Shown here: piece by piece, positions 32,481-43,228 of the stretch
Numbering within the stretch: the first letter of the stretch is position 1
Layout of the letters: each line of letters starts with the position of its first letter
Assembly (NCBI GenBank): GCA_003013855.2
Contig: ML058372.1
Span: 124,001 to 188,000 of the forward strand
DNA: 64,000 bases
Reading direction: 5' to 3'
Origin: Liriodendron chinense
Taxonomy: Eukaryota > Streptophyta > Magnoliopsida > Magnoliales > Magnoliaceae
Made by a program: the position numbers and the translations under genes
Notes under the pieces: model-generated
Databases searched by the model: none
Told to the model about the DNA's origin: nothing
What the model saw: only the letters and a program-made list of their open reading frames with translations

Positions 32481-34953
32481 CCCCTTCTACCCTTATACCC
32501 AATTATTAAAGACCACCATATCGTGTATATCTCATCCACACCGTCCATTTACCTTTAGGGCGAGTGTGGGGCTCATCCTCGACGTTCGTACGTCATCTAG
32601 GCCATCCATTATATGGAGCCTATCTTGTAGTATGAGGTTAGACCTGTCGTCTCTTTTGGACCTCATCGTATTGATCATCTGTCTCAGATTTCCCTACCAT
32701 TTATGATTCTCTGTCATAACCTGTCTATCTTTCAATCCGTTCTATAATATTCCTTTTATGGACCATTATTGTGTTTATCCCAACGGTACTACAGGATTAT
32801 GGGTCTCGGCATGACTTTGGGTATTCTACTCTTGCCGCTCCAGTAGGTTCTACCTTTGATGTGTCGGTAGTGTTTTCAATTATTTTCTTTCCATTTGGGT
32901 TATCTAAATATTGAAGGTTAATCCACACCGTTCAGTTGTTGGACCATCTGTGTTGTTGTATACCATCCATTTAGAGTCTTATCTCTTTATGTTTCTTTGT
33001 ATTATAAGTGAATTATCTTTTATGCTATTTTGAGTATGTCTGTTGCCACACGTAGTGTTATTTGGAATACTCATATGTGATCTTTATACTATATGCTTCG
33101 ACGACCACCATGCATGTGTAATGAGTATGCATCCCGAATCACCATTGTTAGTTGGGGACCACTAGGGCATAAACGCATTCATAAAGCATTCGAGATGTAG
33201 TCGCGCAAATGTAATTCACGTGCTCTCTATCGCAAACCTCTCCAATAGGTATGGGACTATTCGAGGACAGGAATCTATCATCCTGACTTACACTGTATGG
33301 TAGGAATAGCTTAGCATACCTTGTAGCCCTTGGTGCGAGATTCCCTGGCTAGCGACATCCTGCACTATGACTCGATCATTCATATGTGTCCCCTCATCTT
33401 AATCATATCTCAAATAGGTTGGACTAGATTGATTTATAGCCATCGTGGTAGATGAACTACTTGTTGGCACTCATACTGTATACTTGACTCATGCATCATG
33501 AATGCTTGGCTCATCTGATTGTCTTGTATCAACCGGCCATATCGGTCGTGATTGTCGTGCAATTCATTACCAGCTGACGGTGACATTGTGTTTGAGACCT
33601 TATAGTTTTATGGTGCTCTTTGGAGACTTGCACGGGCATGTCGTCCCACGTTTGTATGCATGGTTGCATTTCGCACCGTCTGCTTGTGCCGCATATAGCA
33701 TGGTTACTACGTTGCAACCACAGCTCCATCGTGGTTTGCAGAACACCGGAAATATGTGATCTTTAAACTGGATGCCAAAGATGTCCCTGGGTGAAAGTCC
33801 CTGATCCCGTTGGTACCAAGGTGGGTGCTCCATTCAAGGACCGGGTGGTTTAATCATACACCAGTATGCCGAATACCAAACGGCGGTGTTTTCCACTGCA
33901 CGTGGTCAGTTTGGAAGGAGGTCTGACCTAACCTGCCGGAAGAGTGTTGGCAAAGGGGGTTGAGTTTGACCAGCTGTAAGTAGGTCCGCTATTGCACCAG
34001 ATAGGCGTTGGCATTCTACTGGTGAGTAGTGAGGTCTGTGAGACCCCGGTGATGTTCCGTTTCAGAGATGGTATTGGTATCAGTGATGTGACTGATGTTC
34101 TATATGGTGTGGGACGGTCCTGATGTGGGCGGGTGTGATGTGGGCGGGGCTGTAAGCCTGGGCGAGCTACCACACTGGGCGAGCTACCAGTTCCGAGTCC
34201 TGCATTGCTTACGTGACTGCGTTATGACTGTTCGTATCTGGACCACTGTACTGAGAGGTGGTGATTTGCATACATGCATTGGATCATTGTATGTGACATT
34301 AGGCCCTGTAGGCCATTGCATAGTATGAGTTTATAGCCTTGGTAGGCTGGTTACCTGTATTGCACGCTCGCATAGCCATGGTAGGCTAGTTATATGTATT
34401 GCATGCTTGCATAGTCGTGGTAAACTGGTTATTCATATCACATGATCGTGTAGCCTAATTAGGCGGAGTCTTGGTTTAAAGTTCTCATCATGCTTTACTG
34501 CTTACTCTGATATTATCATGCTTGTCATACGCATTGTGCACGCACACACGCACTCACGAAGCTTCGTTTGAAGCTTATGCGCGCTTGTTACGCTGCAGGT
34601 TCTACCAGAGTATATCAGCAACGTTGAGTTGGAGTTTGTAGTGCAGTAGCAGGAGGTGCCGAAGTGTGCACAGTTTTTATATTTACGCATTGTATATTTA
34701 CTTTCCAGTACTGTATATAAACGAAATGATTTAGTGGAATTATTGTGTTTGTCTTTGATGGTACTCATATTGTGATGCTCATGTTTTCAAAAAAAAAAAA
34801 TTTCAGACCCTAAAATCCTCCTTGTGGTATCCCAGGATCGGAACCTGACGTGTAGGGTTAGGATCCGAGATCGGGTACTACGGAGGCTGCCACCTCTGAA
34901 TTCGGGTTACAGCGAATGGACGTCGAGAACCGAATTTGGGGCGTGACATTTGA

Positions 34954-35636
34954 ACACTCTTACACCTAGTTCACATTACACGATTTTCATGGTTAAAGGG
35001 ATTCTGTGATTTGTGGATTGGCTAGACTTAGATTTGAGGTGTTGAGAAACTAAGCCGGGGTACTTTGTCCATCCTTGTCCATGGGAAAATAAGGAAAAAT
35101 ATAGATTTCTAAAAATCCTATCTAATTTGAAAGAAAAAGGAAAAGGAAGGATGAAAATTGAGAATGATGGGAAAATGGTGAAAATTTTTGATAAGGGCTA
35201 CTTATTACCAACCGAGAGATGGTCTACCCGTAACCAAAGCCGAAAATGGGACGTAATGTGAAAGCCATCGGAAGGACGGTAAGACAAATTCCTGTCATAG
35301 GCTTGTTGTTGCTCTGTACACCTTGAGATCTATAGTTTAGTTGATCTATGAAAAAGATAATCCCAGAAACTCACGAGATGAACTTTCACTATGCACACTA
35401 GGTTGAAGTTGTTCGAGTTCTTCTATTTATCAATCAATAAGCGAAAATTTCATGTAGACATTTATTATGCTTTGAGAGTTTAAGGTTTCAACTTCTATCA
35501 CCTAATTCTCCAAATTTTATACTTGTATGTCTTGGAATGGATAGAAACATGATTTCTGAAGGAGAGTTGATTTGGAGGTTTGAAATTGTTTCACGCATGT
35601 TTTGCTCGGGACTAGCAAAAAGCTGGTTGGGGAGTG
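34954..35636 (+). other. Element F 3' internal region, second part
   Basis: Continuation of F after H, matching B 5955-6643 and G 45680-46366 and ending with the terminal polypurine tract. Non-coding. Confidence 0.85.
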
Positions 35637-36993
35637 TGTTGAACCTTATACATTGCATAGCCCATTACATCACATTATATGCATAGTTTTCATGTTTAAA
35701 AGGCCCATCTAATGCATGTTTTGTGATTATAGGAATGAGAGTAGACTTCACCAAATTGGAGACCAAAACGATCCATTTAGAGTCATTGGCTAAAGTTTGA
35801 AAGAGGCTCAAAGAAATAAGAAAGCAACTAGAAGAGAGAGAAGAAGAAAGGAAGAAAGAAGCAAAGGAGAGAAGAAAAGAGGGCAGGAACAAGCAGCCAA
35901 GATCGGTCATCCGACCGATCGCTCGTAGCTAGGGCCGGTCGTCCGACCAGTCCAGACACTCAACAAAAAGAGTCTACACTGCAAACTTCACTGGACCATC
36001 CATGACCGGTCGTGCGACCGGTCATCTGATTGGTCCTTGAATTAAAATTTTGGGATCGAATTTATGCAAAACTCACTGGACTATTTTTACGTTTTTTAGA
36101 CCGGTCGTACAACCGGTCGTCTGTGTAATAGAGCTTGTCCGTGAAGCTCTGATTTTCTCTGCGCAATCCGAAACCTTCCGTATTATAAAGGGACACCTAG
36201 GGCTTCTTCCAGAGGCATCATAGAAGCTAAGGGACGTCGTGGGAGAGGAAGGAAGCCGTCGTGGAGCGTCTGCAACCCTCCAAACTCCGGTTTTTCTATG
36301 TTTTCTAGTTCTTTTATGAGTTTTAGTTGTAGTATGACAATGCTCGGCTAGAATCTCTCAGCTAAGAATAAGAGGTGAAGCTTGTGGCCGATTTCATGTA
36401 TAATTTAGTTCAGTTCAAGTAATTTTACTTCAAGTTTGGATTTTTGCATATTTTAGTTCCCAACGTTGATAGTTTTAGATGTTTTATGGGAGTTCATGTG
36501 CTCCGGACATGGATTCCTTGCAATTCTCTGAGATTATCATGCTGTGCTAATTTAGATTCGAATTATAGTAATCCTTGAGCAGGCTATTATCCATAGGCAT
36601 GGCTGTTACTACAAAGGCTATGATTTTGAATTCTACATTGTTGAATGGGACTAGAACTTGGAAGTTCAACTTGAGTGGGATTGAATATGTTTAATGCTTT
36701 ATTTTCCAGCTAGATGAGAGATAGGACTTCACATCTAGTTGTATATCTTGCTTGGATTGATTGGATTGACATGGGATTGCTACAAGTGGATCCTTGAGTG
36801 CCTTAGTGCTTTTAAATTACTGTTTTCCATTAAGTTTCTATTTTAGCATAATTGTTCCAATTGAATCTCTTATTTATTGCAAACTGAGTTGCTGGAATAG
36901 TTTGGAATTTGTTATCCAATTCCCTGTGGATCGACCTCGGTCTTACCGAGTTTTATTACTACATCACAGCCTTATACTTGAGGCGAGCGAACA
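35637..36993 (+). repeat. Element F 3' LTR
   Basis: Starts TGTTGAACC (with ~11 bases of the next block missing against the 5' LTR) and ends GCGAACA. The dyads around 35900-36130 have lost more octamers than in the 5' LTR. TATA region is TATTATAAAGGGACACC near 36181. It carries a ~75-bp stretch at about 36600-36670 (GGCTGTTACTACAAAGG) that is deleted from the 5' LTR but present in G. Confidence 0.9.
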
Positions 36994-36998
36994 GGCCC

Positions 36999-39763
36999 AC
37001 ACCCCTGCCAAGAAGGATGAGAAGGTATACCCAACATCCATCAAGGTGGGACCCAAAGTTGGGCCCCATAGCCTTTGGTTGGATGGAAAAATAAACAACA
37101 TAGTGGCCTTAAGAGGAGTTTCATTGGTGGGCATCAATAACCACTGTTTCCTGTTGTGTGTCCACTTGAGGTTTGTATTTACCTCATTTTCCTGGCCCAT
37201 GGCCCTAAAATAATATGGAAAAACAAATGGGTGGAATAGATAAAACAGATGCATCATAGTGGGACCCACAGGGTGGGCCACCTGCTGGGTGCTTAGAGCT
37301 TGGCACCCAAATGGGCCCCAAGAGTTTTGAATCAAACTGATATTTTTGTTTTCCCATTCATCCAGACCTGTGCCTCAAGTCTGGATGGCAAATGGCATCA
37401 TGGTGAGCATTTAGGAACACTACAACGGTGGACATCATTGTCCCACTGTTTGGTGTGGTGTGGCCCACCTGAAATCTGTATCTGATTCATTTTTGGGCCC
37501 ATGCCCTGAAATGATATGATAAAATGGATGGACGGCTGGCATGGTGGGTCCCATGAGGTGGGGCCCTTGTTGATCAGTGTGCCATGGCACACTGCCATGC
37601 AACGGGTTCCCCCAAGTGGGGCCCAGACATTCTGACTCAGGCTAATATTTGTATTTTCTCTCCATCCAGATCAGGGTGACCTTAACAACAGGTTCAATGG
37701 TAAATAAACACACGGTGGGGCCCTCACACATCAGCAACAGTGGTGGCCCCCAACTATTTTTAATGGTGGCCGTCCAATCTCCATTGTTTCTCATGGTGGG
37801 TCCACCTAAGCTTTTTATCAAGCTGATATTTTTGGGCCCCTATGTACAGGTCTACGTGACCTCGTGAACAGGTTAGATGGAAAATAAACATCCTGGTAGG
37901 CCCTGAGAAGGATTTAACAGTGGAAGTTCATCCTCACTATCTTATGTGGTGTGACCCATCTGAGACTTAGATATGCCTCATTCTTGGGCCCATGTCCTAA
38001 AATGATCTGGCAGAGCAGATGGACGGTTTGGATAAAACCAATACATCATGGTGGGGTCCCCGAATGGGGCCCTCTGGTTAACGCCCAAAGGGGCTTTCGC
38101 CCTCATGCTGCTGGGCAGCAGCGTCCTCTGGACGCTGTCTGTCCAGTGGCTTGTTGTTTTTTTTTCTTCTTCTTCTTTTTTCCCTACATGGTGGTGTCCA
38201 CATGGGAAATCCAATTCGTCCATCAGATTGGCCAGCTTAACGTGGGTTTAACGAGCCCTGATTTGGGTAAGTTTTGTTGTACAGAAACATGATAGTGGGC
38301 CTTGGAAATCTTTCAACGGTCTGTATGGTTTCTTCTGGCACAGCCCACTTGAGATCTGGATCTTCTTCATTTTTCGGCCCCTGACCTAAAATGATATGGA
38401 GAGATAGATGGACGGCATGGATATAACATAGTGGTTCCCACATGTGGGGCCATTTTCAAGCCCAAAAATCCGTCTCAACAATGCCACTCCAGCAACTTCT
38501 TTTTGTTTCATTAATTTATTATTATGCTTTTCTTTTTTAAATAAAAAAAAAGAGGTGGGGTCCATGCGATAGATCCAGTCCATCCACCAGGTTGGTCATC
38601 TTATAGTGGGCCCAGTGAGTACAAATTTGGACAGGTTTCGTAGCATACACACATCACAGTGGCCTTAGAAGGTTTCAACAGTCGCTATTATTTTCTTTAG
38701 TATGGCCCACTTGAGATTTAGATCTTAATGATTTTTGTGGCCAAGGCCTAAAATGGCCTGGGAAGACAGATGAATGGCATGGATTAGTCACATACATCAA
38801 GGTAGGGTCCGCAAGTGTGGCCTCCCAAAATGCATAAACAACGTAAATAAAACACACAAACTTCACGTAGACATGCACGTTAAACAAGCCTCATCTTAGA
38901 CTTGTGTCCTCAATGATCCAGCAAGATGGTTGAAGTTCATAGATATATTACACTTAGGTGGGGTCCACATATGTAGCCCACCCATCTCCTTAAAACGGGT
39001 AATCAAGTGACATCCACACCATCAAAATGGTGGGCCTCACTCGATCCCTTGCTTCTACACAAAACCTAGGGGAAAGGGATGTACTCACAATGACGTTGAA
39101 TAGTCAGATCGGGTCCGATAGTCGATCGGACAGCTTGATGGGGTGGATCTCCTCCTTTAATCACTTAAGCTTACAAATACTCTCTCTTGTCTCTCCAACC
39201 TCACTATTTCCTCACTAATTTCTTTCTTTAATCTCTTTTTTTCTTCTCTCTCTCTCTCTCTAGAAAATGGAAATGGGGGAGGCCATACGTATTCCTTTTG
39301 TGGTGGGGGATTTGGGGATATGGATGAAATTTTGAAAGAGAGTGGGGGTAGAAATGAAATGGAGCTTTATGAGGGGGAGCGGCTTAGGTATGGGCTTAGT
39401 TGACTTATGGATGTAATTGATGGGACATTTGATTTATTGATGTGATGCTTGATTGATTGATGGGTGTTTGATTGATTGATGGGACAACATTGGGATTTGT
39501 GGAAGCGGTGCCCACGACATGTATATGTAGTGTGGCCCACCTTGATTTGTGCACATGTATGCATCTTTCAAGCTGGGTATCGAAACAAAGCATGCTGCAC
39601 AGCGTTGGAATTGTGGCGCCCACGCGGTCACAAGGGTATAAGTCTTGAGTCGTTGCGGTACTAAATCAGGGTCGTGATAAGAGATCGTTGATCTGGTCCG
39701 TCTTGGAAGTACCGGCATCGAAAACTAAATGTACGGTCGGTTAATCAGGGTACGGGTCTTAGA
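36999..39763 (-). repeat. Element D 5' LTR (right copy), outer part
   Basis: Collinear with 17655-20420 of the left copy. On the reverse strand the LTR starts at 39763; its first bases read TCTAAGACCCG, where TGTAAGAC is expected, so one terminal base has mutated. Includes the module array (37000-38960) and the CT microsatellite (39245-39262). The TSD copy CCAGT follows at 39764-39768. Confidence 0.85.
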
Positions 39764-39768
39764 CCAGT

Positions 39769-40304
39769 TACCTTCCGAAATAGAATTTATAGGCTTTCAG
39801 ACCCTTTCAGTCGGTTTCAGATAGGGGCAAAACAATTTTAAGGTGCGCAGATAAAGATGCACCACGCGACATTCAAACTTGCTAATTAAGGGTTTTCAGG
39901 TGTTCTGGATCATTGGTCGTCAATAAGCATGTCCAGTTTCCTTCTGAAATAGCATTGTAAGCTTTCGGACCCTTTGAGTCGGTTTCAAATAGGGACAAAA
40001 CACATTTCAAGGTGCGCAGGTAAAGATATGTGCTGTGCGACATTTAAACTTGCTAGTTAAGGGGTTTCGGGTATTCCGGATCATTTGGCAGCAATACAAA
40101 TTTCAGTTCCCTTCCGAAATAGCATTCGTATGCTTCAGTCACGACTGTGTAGGTCACCTAGGGTTAGGGCTACGCTGGCATTTTTCGAGTATTTTTTGAC
40201 CCTAGAATTAATCTGGATCATTGTAGATGGACCGTCATGCATTGTTTTACCATGGGTGAGATTTTGAGCCATAATAGTTGCGTAAACAGATATCGTACTG
40301 GATG
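39769..40304. repeat. Host tandem repeat (~170-bp unit), right part
   Basis: Two further units of the repeat at 13747-14256. GTGCGCAG starts at 39843 and 40012, 169 bases apart, each followed by ATTCAAACTTGCTA- or ATTTAAACTTGCTA-type sequence and the CTTTCAGTCGGTTTC box. Ends in unrelated sequence from about 40130. No gene seen. Confidence 0.75.
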
Positions 40305-40309
40305 CCTAG
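40305..40309. repeat. Target-site duplication CCTAG of element G
   Basis: CCTAG directly before TGTTGAACC at 40310 and again at 47675-47679 after GCGAACA. Confidence 0.93.
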
Positions 40310-41648
40310 TGTTGAACCTCCAATTTATACATGATATAGCCCATTACATCACATTATATGCATGGTTTGCATGTTTAAAAGGCCCATCTAATGCATGTTT
40401 TATGATGGTAGGAATGAGAGCGATTTCGCCTAATTGGAGACCAAAAAGAGCGTATTTAGGAGCCTTTGAATGAAGGCCCAAGGTGGACTAAAGAAGGAAG
40501 AAGAAAGAGGGAGAAAAGAAGAAAAAGAAGAAAAAGAACACGGACCGACCGGTCAACAGGTCGGCCAACAGGTCACCTTGGAGATTTGCTGGAGCAAGGA
40601 CTAGTTTGGTCCGACCGGTCCTGACCGGTCGGCCAACAGGTCGGCCACACTGCTGTACTCCCTGAACTTAATTCCAATAGGTCCGACCGGTCAAGACCAG
40701 TCGGCCAACCCAGTTCGACCGGTCACAACCGGTCGACCATGTGTAAAACAACAGTTTTTAATTCGAACTCAGAGATTTTCTGCGCAAGTGTGTAATGCTA
40801 CGCAATTCTGGAATATTTCAACGCGATAGAGCCTCCCCACTATAAAAGGACACCTAGGGTCTCTTCCTAGGGCATCATAGATGCTAAGGAACTTCGTGGG
40901 GAGTGAAGGAAGCCGTCGTGGAGCGTTTGCAACCCTCCCAACTCCGGGTTTTTATGCTTTTTATGTCTTTTTCATTGAGTTCTAGTTGTAGTATGACAAT
41001 GCTCGACTAGAATCTCTCAGCTAAGGCTGAGAGGTGAAGCTTGTAGTAAATTTCATGTTTAATTCAGTTTAATTCAAGTAGTTTCACTTCAAGTTTGAAT
41101 TTTGAATGTCCTAGTTCTTATAAAGTTGATATTTTTAGAAGTTTTATGAGAGTTCATGTGCTCCGGACATAGATTCCTTGCAATTCTATGAGATTATCAT
41201 ATTTTGCTTGATTAGATTTGAATTATGGTAACCCTTGAGCATGTCATAGTCCATAAGCATGGTTGTTACTCCGAAGGCTATGATTTCGAATGCTATGTGA
41301 TTGAATAGGATTAGAACTTGAAAGCTCAACTTAAGTGGAATTGAATGTGTTTAATGCTTTATCTTCCAACTGGATGAGAGATAGAACTTCAAATCTAGTT
41401 GTGTTTATGCTTGGATTGATTGGATTAACATGGATTGTTACAAGTGGATCCTTGAAAGCCTTAGTTCCTTAATTACTGTTTTTCTTAAGTTACTGTTTTA
41501 ACACAATTCTCTCAATTGAATCTCTTAATTATTGCAATCCTAGTTGTTGGAATAGCTTACAAGTTGTTTTCTAATTCCCTATGGATCGACCTTAGTCTTA
41601 CCGAGATTTATTACTACATCACAACCTTGCACTTGAGGCGAGCGAACA
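40310..41648 (+). repeat. Element G 5' LTR
   Basis: TGTTGAACC...GCGAACA. Dyads of CCGACCGGTC and GACCGGTCGG lie at 40546-40735, some with one mismatch. TATA box TATAAAAG at 40841-40848, followed by GGACACCTAGGG. The U5 block is shared with all family LTRs. Confidence 0.92.
40841..40848 (+). promoter_or_regulatory. Probable TATA box of element G 5' LTR
   Basis: TATAAAAG in CCCCACTATAAAAGGACACC. Repeated at 46867-46874 in the 3' LTR and conserved in position across B, A and solo LTR J. Confidence 0.6.
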
Positions 41649-41654
41649 AGTTTT

Positions 41655-41672
41655 TGGCGCTGTTGCCGGGGA
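41655..41672 (+). other. Primer binding site of element G
   Basis: TGGCGCTGTTGCCGGGGA, one mismatch to the tRNA-Asp site of element B, 6 bases after the 5' LTR. Confidence 0.87.
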
Positions 41673-42026
41673 ATTTAGATAACGATTCTAGATTATTTTA
41701 GTGGCTGTAGAAGTAGAAGTAGAAGTAGATAGGGTTTTTTTTATTTCCTAGAACTAACACATTGTTTTGCTTTGTAGGATTTCTTCTCTAGTTTAAGCGA
41801 ATCGAGTAATATCTTTCTAACTTAGTGCTTTTCGCAAATTTTCAATTTCTAGATTAATTTCAGATTTTAGGACTTAGGATTAGTTTAGTTTTTAGTTGAG
41901 TGGTTTATGTCTCATTGGGACCGTGACCACTCCAATCGTTTCCAATCTGAAGGTGGTCTAGTTGAACCATTATCAGTCCATAGACGAGTCCGAATATAGC
42001 AAGAGCGTTGTGATAGTTTGGGGAGT

Positions 42027-43228
42027 ATGGATCAAACACCGTTAAGGAATCCTCCCTCCCCCCCCCCCCCCCCCCCCCTACTCCAACTACAAACGCAAAT
42101 CAAGAGGAAGTAGGAGAGAATGAGGTACATAACGTTCCTCCAATGAGATCATTACGGGACTACCTACAACCGGCCCTTGCAACTACACCCTCATGCGTGG
42201 TCTTACCACCAACCGGGGGAAACATCGATATAAAGCCGGGTGTGACTCAACTTATACCAAAGTTTCATAGGCTAGACTCTGAAAGCCCATATTTGTACTT
42301 AAAGGAATTTGAAGAAGTGGTGGCTACCTTGCAATACACTAATGTTTTGGAAGATGCCATTAAACTTAAACTTTTTCCCTTTTCATTAAAAGAAAGAGCC
42401 AAGACTTGGCTTCACTCTCTTGGACCACACTCAATAGGGTCATGGAACGAGATGACCCAGGAATTCTTGAAAAATTTCTTCCCGGCTCATAAAATGAACA
42501 CCCTTCGAAGAGCCATAATGAATTTTTCGGCTAAAGAGAGTGAATCATTCTTCTAATGTTGGGAAAGGTTTAAGGACCTCCTACTTGCTTGCCCACATCA
42601 CGGCTACGAAAGTTGGCGAATCATAAACTTCTTCAATGATGGATTAAGTTCCAATATGCGCCAATTTGTAGAGATGATGTGCAACGGTGAGTTTATGAGC
42701 AAAAATCCAGATGAAGCTTGGAGTTATTTGTATATGTTGGTCGAGAATGCCCAATCATGGGATACCTCGGATAAATCTAATAACCCCAAGCCTACTCAAG
42801 AAAAAGAGAAAGGAGGGATTTATATCCTCAAGGAAGAAGATGATATGAATGCAAGACTAACCAGCCTTACAAGAAAGATCGAGGCCATGGAACTTAGTAA
42901 GAGTGGAGTTTCAAAGTCCAATAAAGCTATTGAGACCACATGTGGGATTTGTTTTACTAATTTACATGCTACGCAAGATTTTCTTACAATTCCTGCGTTT
43001 CAAGAGGTGTTACATGAACATGCAAATACCACATATGGTTATCAACGGCCTTTTAATGGACCGGTGGGTAATACGTACAATTCTACTTGGAAGAACCACC
43101 CAAATTTCAGTTGGAAGAATGCTCCCACGGGCAATCCTACCAACTCTCAAGGAGGGTCACCCATGCAAAATATGGCCCCACCTCAATTCTCGATGGAGGA
43201 TACCTTAAAAGCATTTATACAAGGGTAA
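42027..43228 (+). pseudogene. Element G gag, disrupted
   Basis: Probable start ATG at 42027 (MDQTPLRN, as in C). A run of 21 C at 42058-42078 shifts the frame. Open from before 42143: RSLRDYLQP, IDIKPGVTQLIPKF, KLKLFPFSLKERAKTWLHSL, then TAA at 42554-42556 where C and F read CAA. It continues in the same frame with MRQFVEMMCNGEF, NAQSWDTSD and a Cys-poor remnant of the knuckle-like segment (GICFTNLHATQDF). The frame ends at TAA 43226-43228, a codon that is also TAA in C but CAA in F. Confidence 0.88.
42058..42078 (+). repeat. Poly-C tract (21 bp) near the gag start
   Basis: Lies in a proline run encoded as PPPP in C. Its length puts ATG 42027 out of frame with the rest of gag. It is at a different site from the poly-C tract of F. 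Confidence 0.7.

Larger units (their letters stand above)
29038..34948 (+). mobile_element. H: 5.9-kb solo LTR of the element D family
   Basis: Starts TGTAAGACCCG and ends GGGGCGTGACA, with TSD TTTGA, and is the same family as D's LTRs but in opposite orientation. At 5,911 bp it confirms that the giant size is a property of the LTR itself and not of nested insertions in D. No primer site or polypurine tract is inside, so it is a single LTR left by LTR-LTR recombination. It contains a (GA)n-rich block (29530-29660), five large modules with CATTTTAGGG motifs (from about 30068, 30455, 30845, 31254, 31537), and a minisatellite (32335-32480). All contained ORFs are unsupported. Confidence 0.92.
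24247..36993 (+). mobile_element. Element F: gag-protease gypsy element with nested solo LTR
   Basis: Full-length insertion with LTRs of 1,343 and 1,357 bp, TSD GGCCC, primer site at 25596-25613 and polypurine tract before 35637. Its own length without the nested solo LTR H (29038-34948 plus one TSD copy) is about 6.8 kb. Coding remains are a truncated gag and an aspartic protease with acidic spacer in a single frame broken by stops. No reverse transcriptase, RNase H or integrase is present between protease spacer and 3' non-coding tail. C and G share this structure. Confidence 0.92.
14257..39763 (-). mobile_element. Element D: giant-LTR, non-autonomous Tekay/Del-like retrotransposon
   Basis: Reverse-strand element with LTRs TGTAAGAC...GGGCGTGACA. 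Left (3') LTR 14257-20420; internal 20421-21303; right (5') LTR 21304-24246 plus 36999-39763, split by element F. Without nested DNA the LTRs are about 5.7 kb and the internal region 883 bp. The internal region holds a tRNA-Met-type primer site, a short gag frame with two zinc knuckles, and a polypurine tract GAGGAGGGGAGAGT just before the 3' LTR. That tract, the upstream TTTCGAGGATGAAATTT and the TGTAAGAC start are typical of Tekay/Del chromoviruses. No protease, reverse transcriptase, RNase H, integrase or chromodomain remains. Replication would need proteins from an autonomous relative. Confidence 0.88.

Noticed and set aside
36794..37213. 139-aa ORF
   Set aside because: Spans the end of F's 3' LTR and the start of D's LTR, so it is an accident of the insertion.
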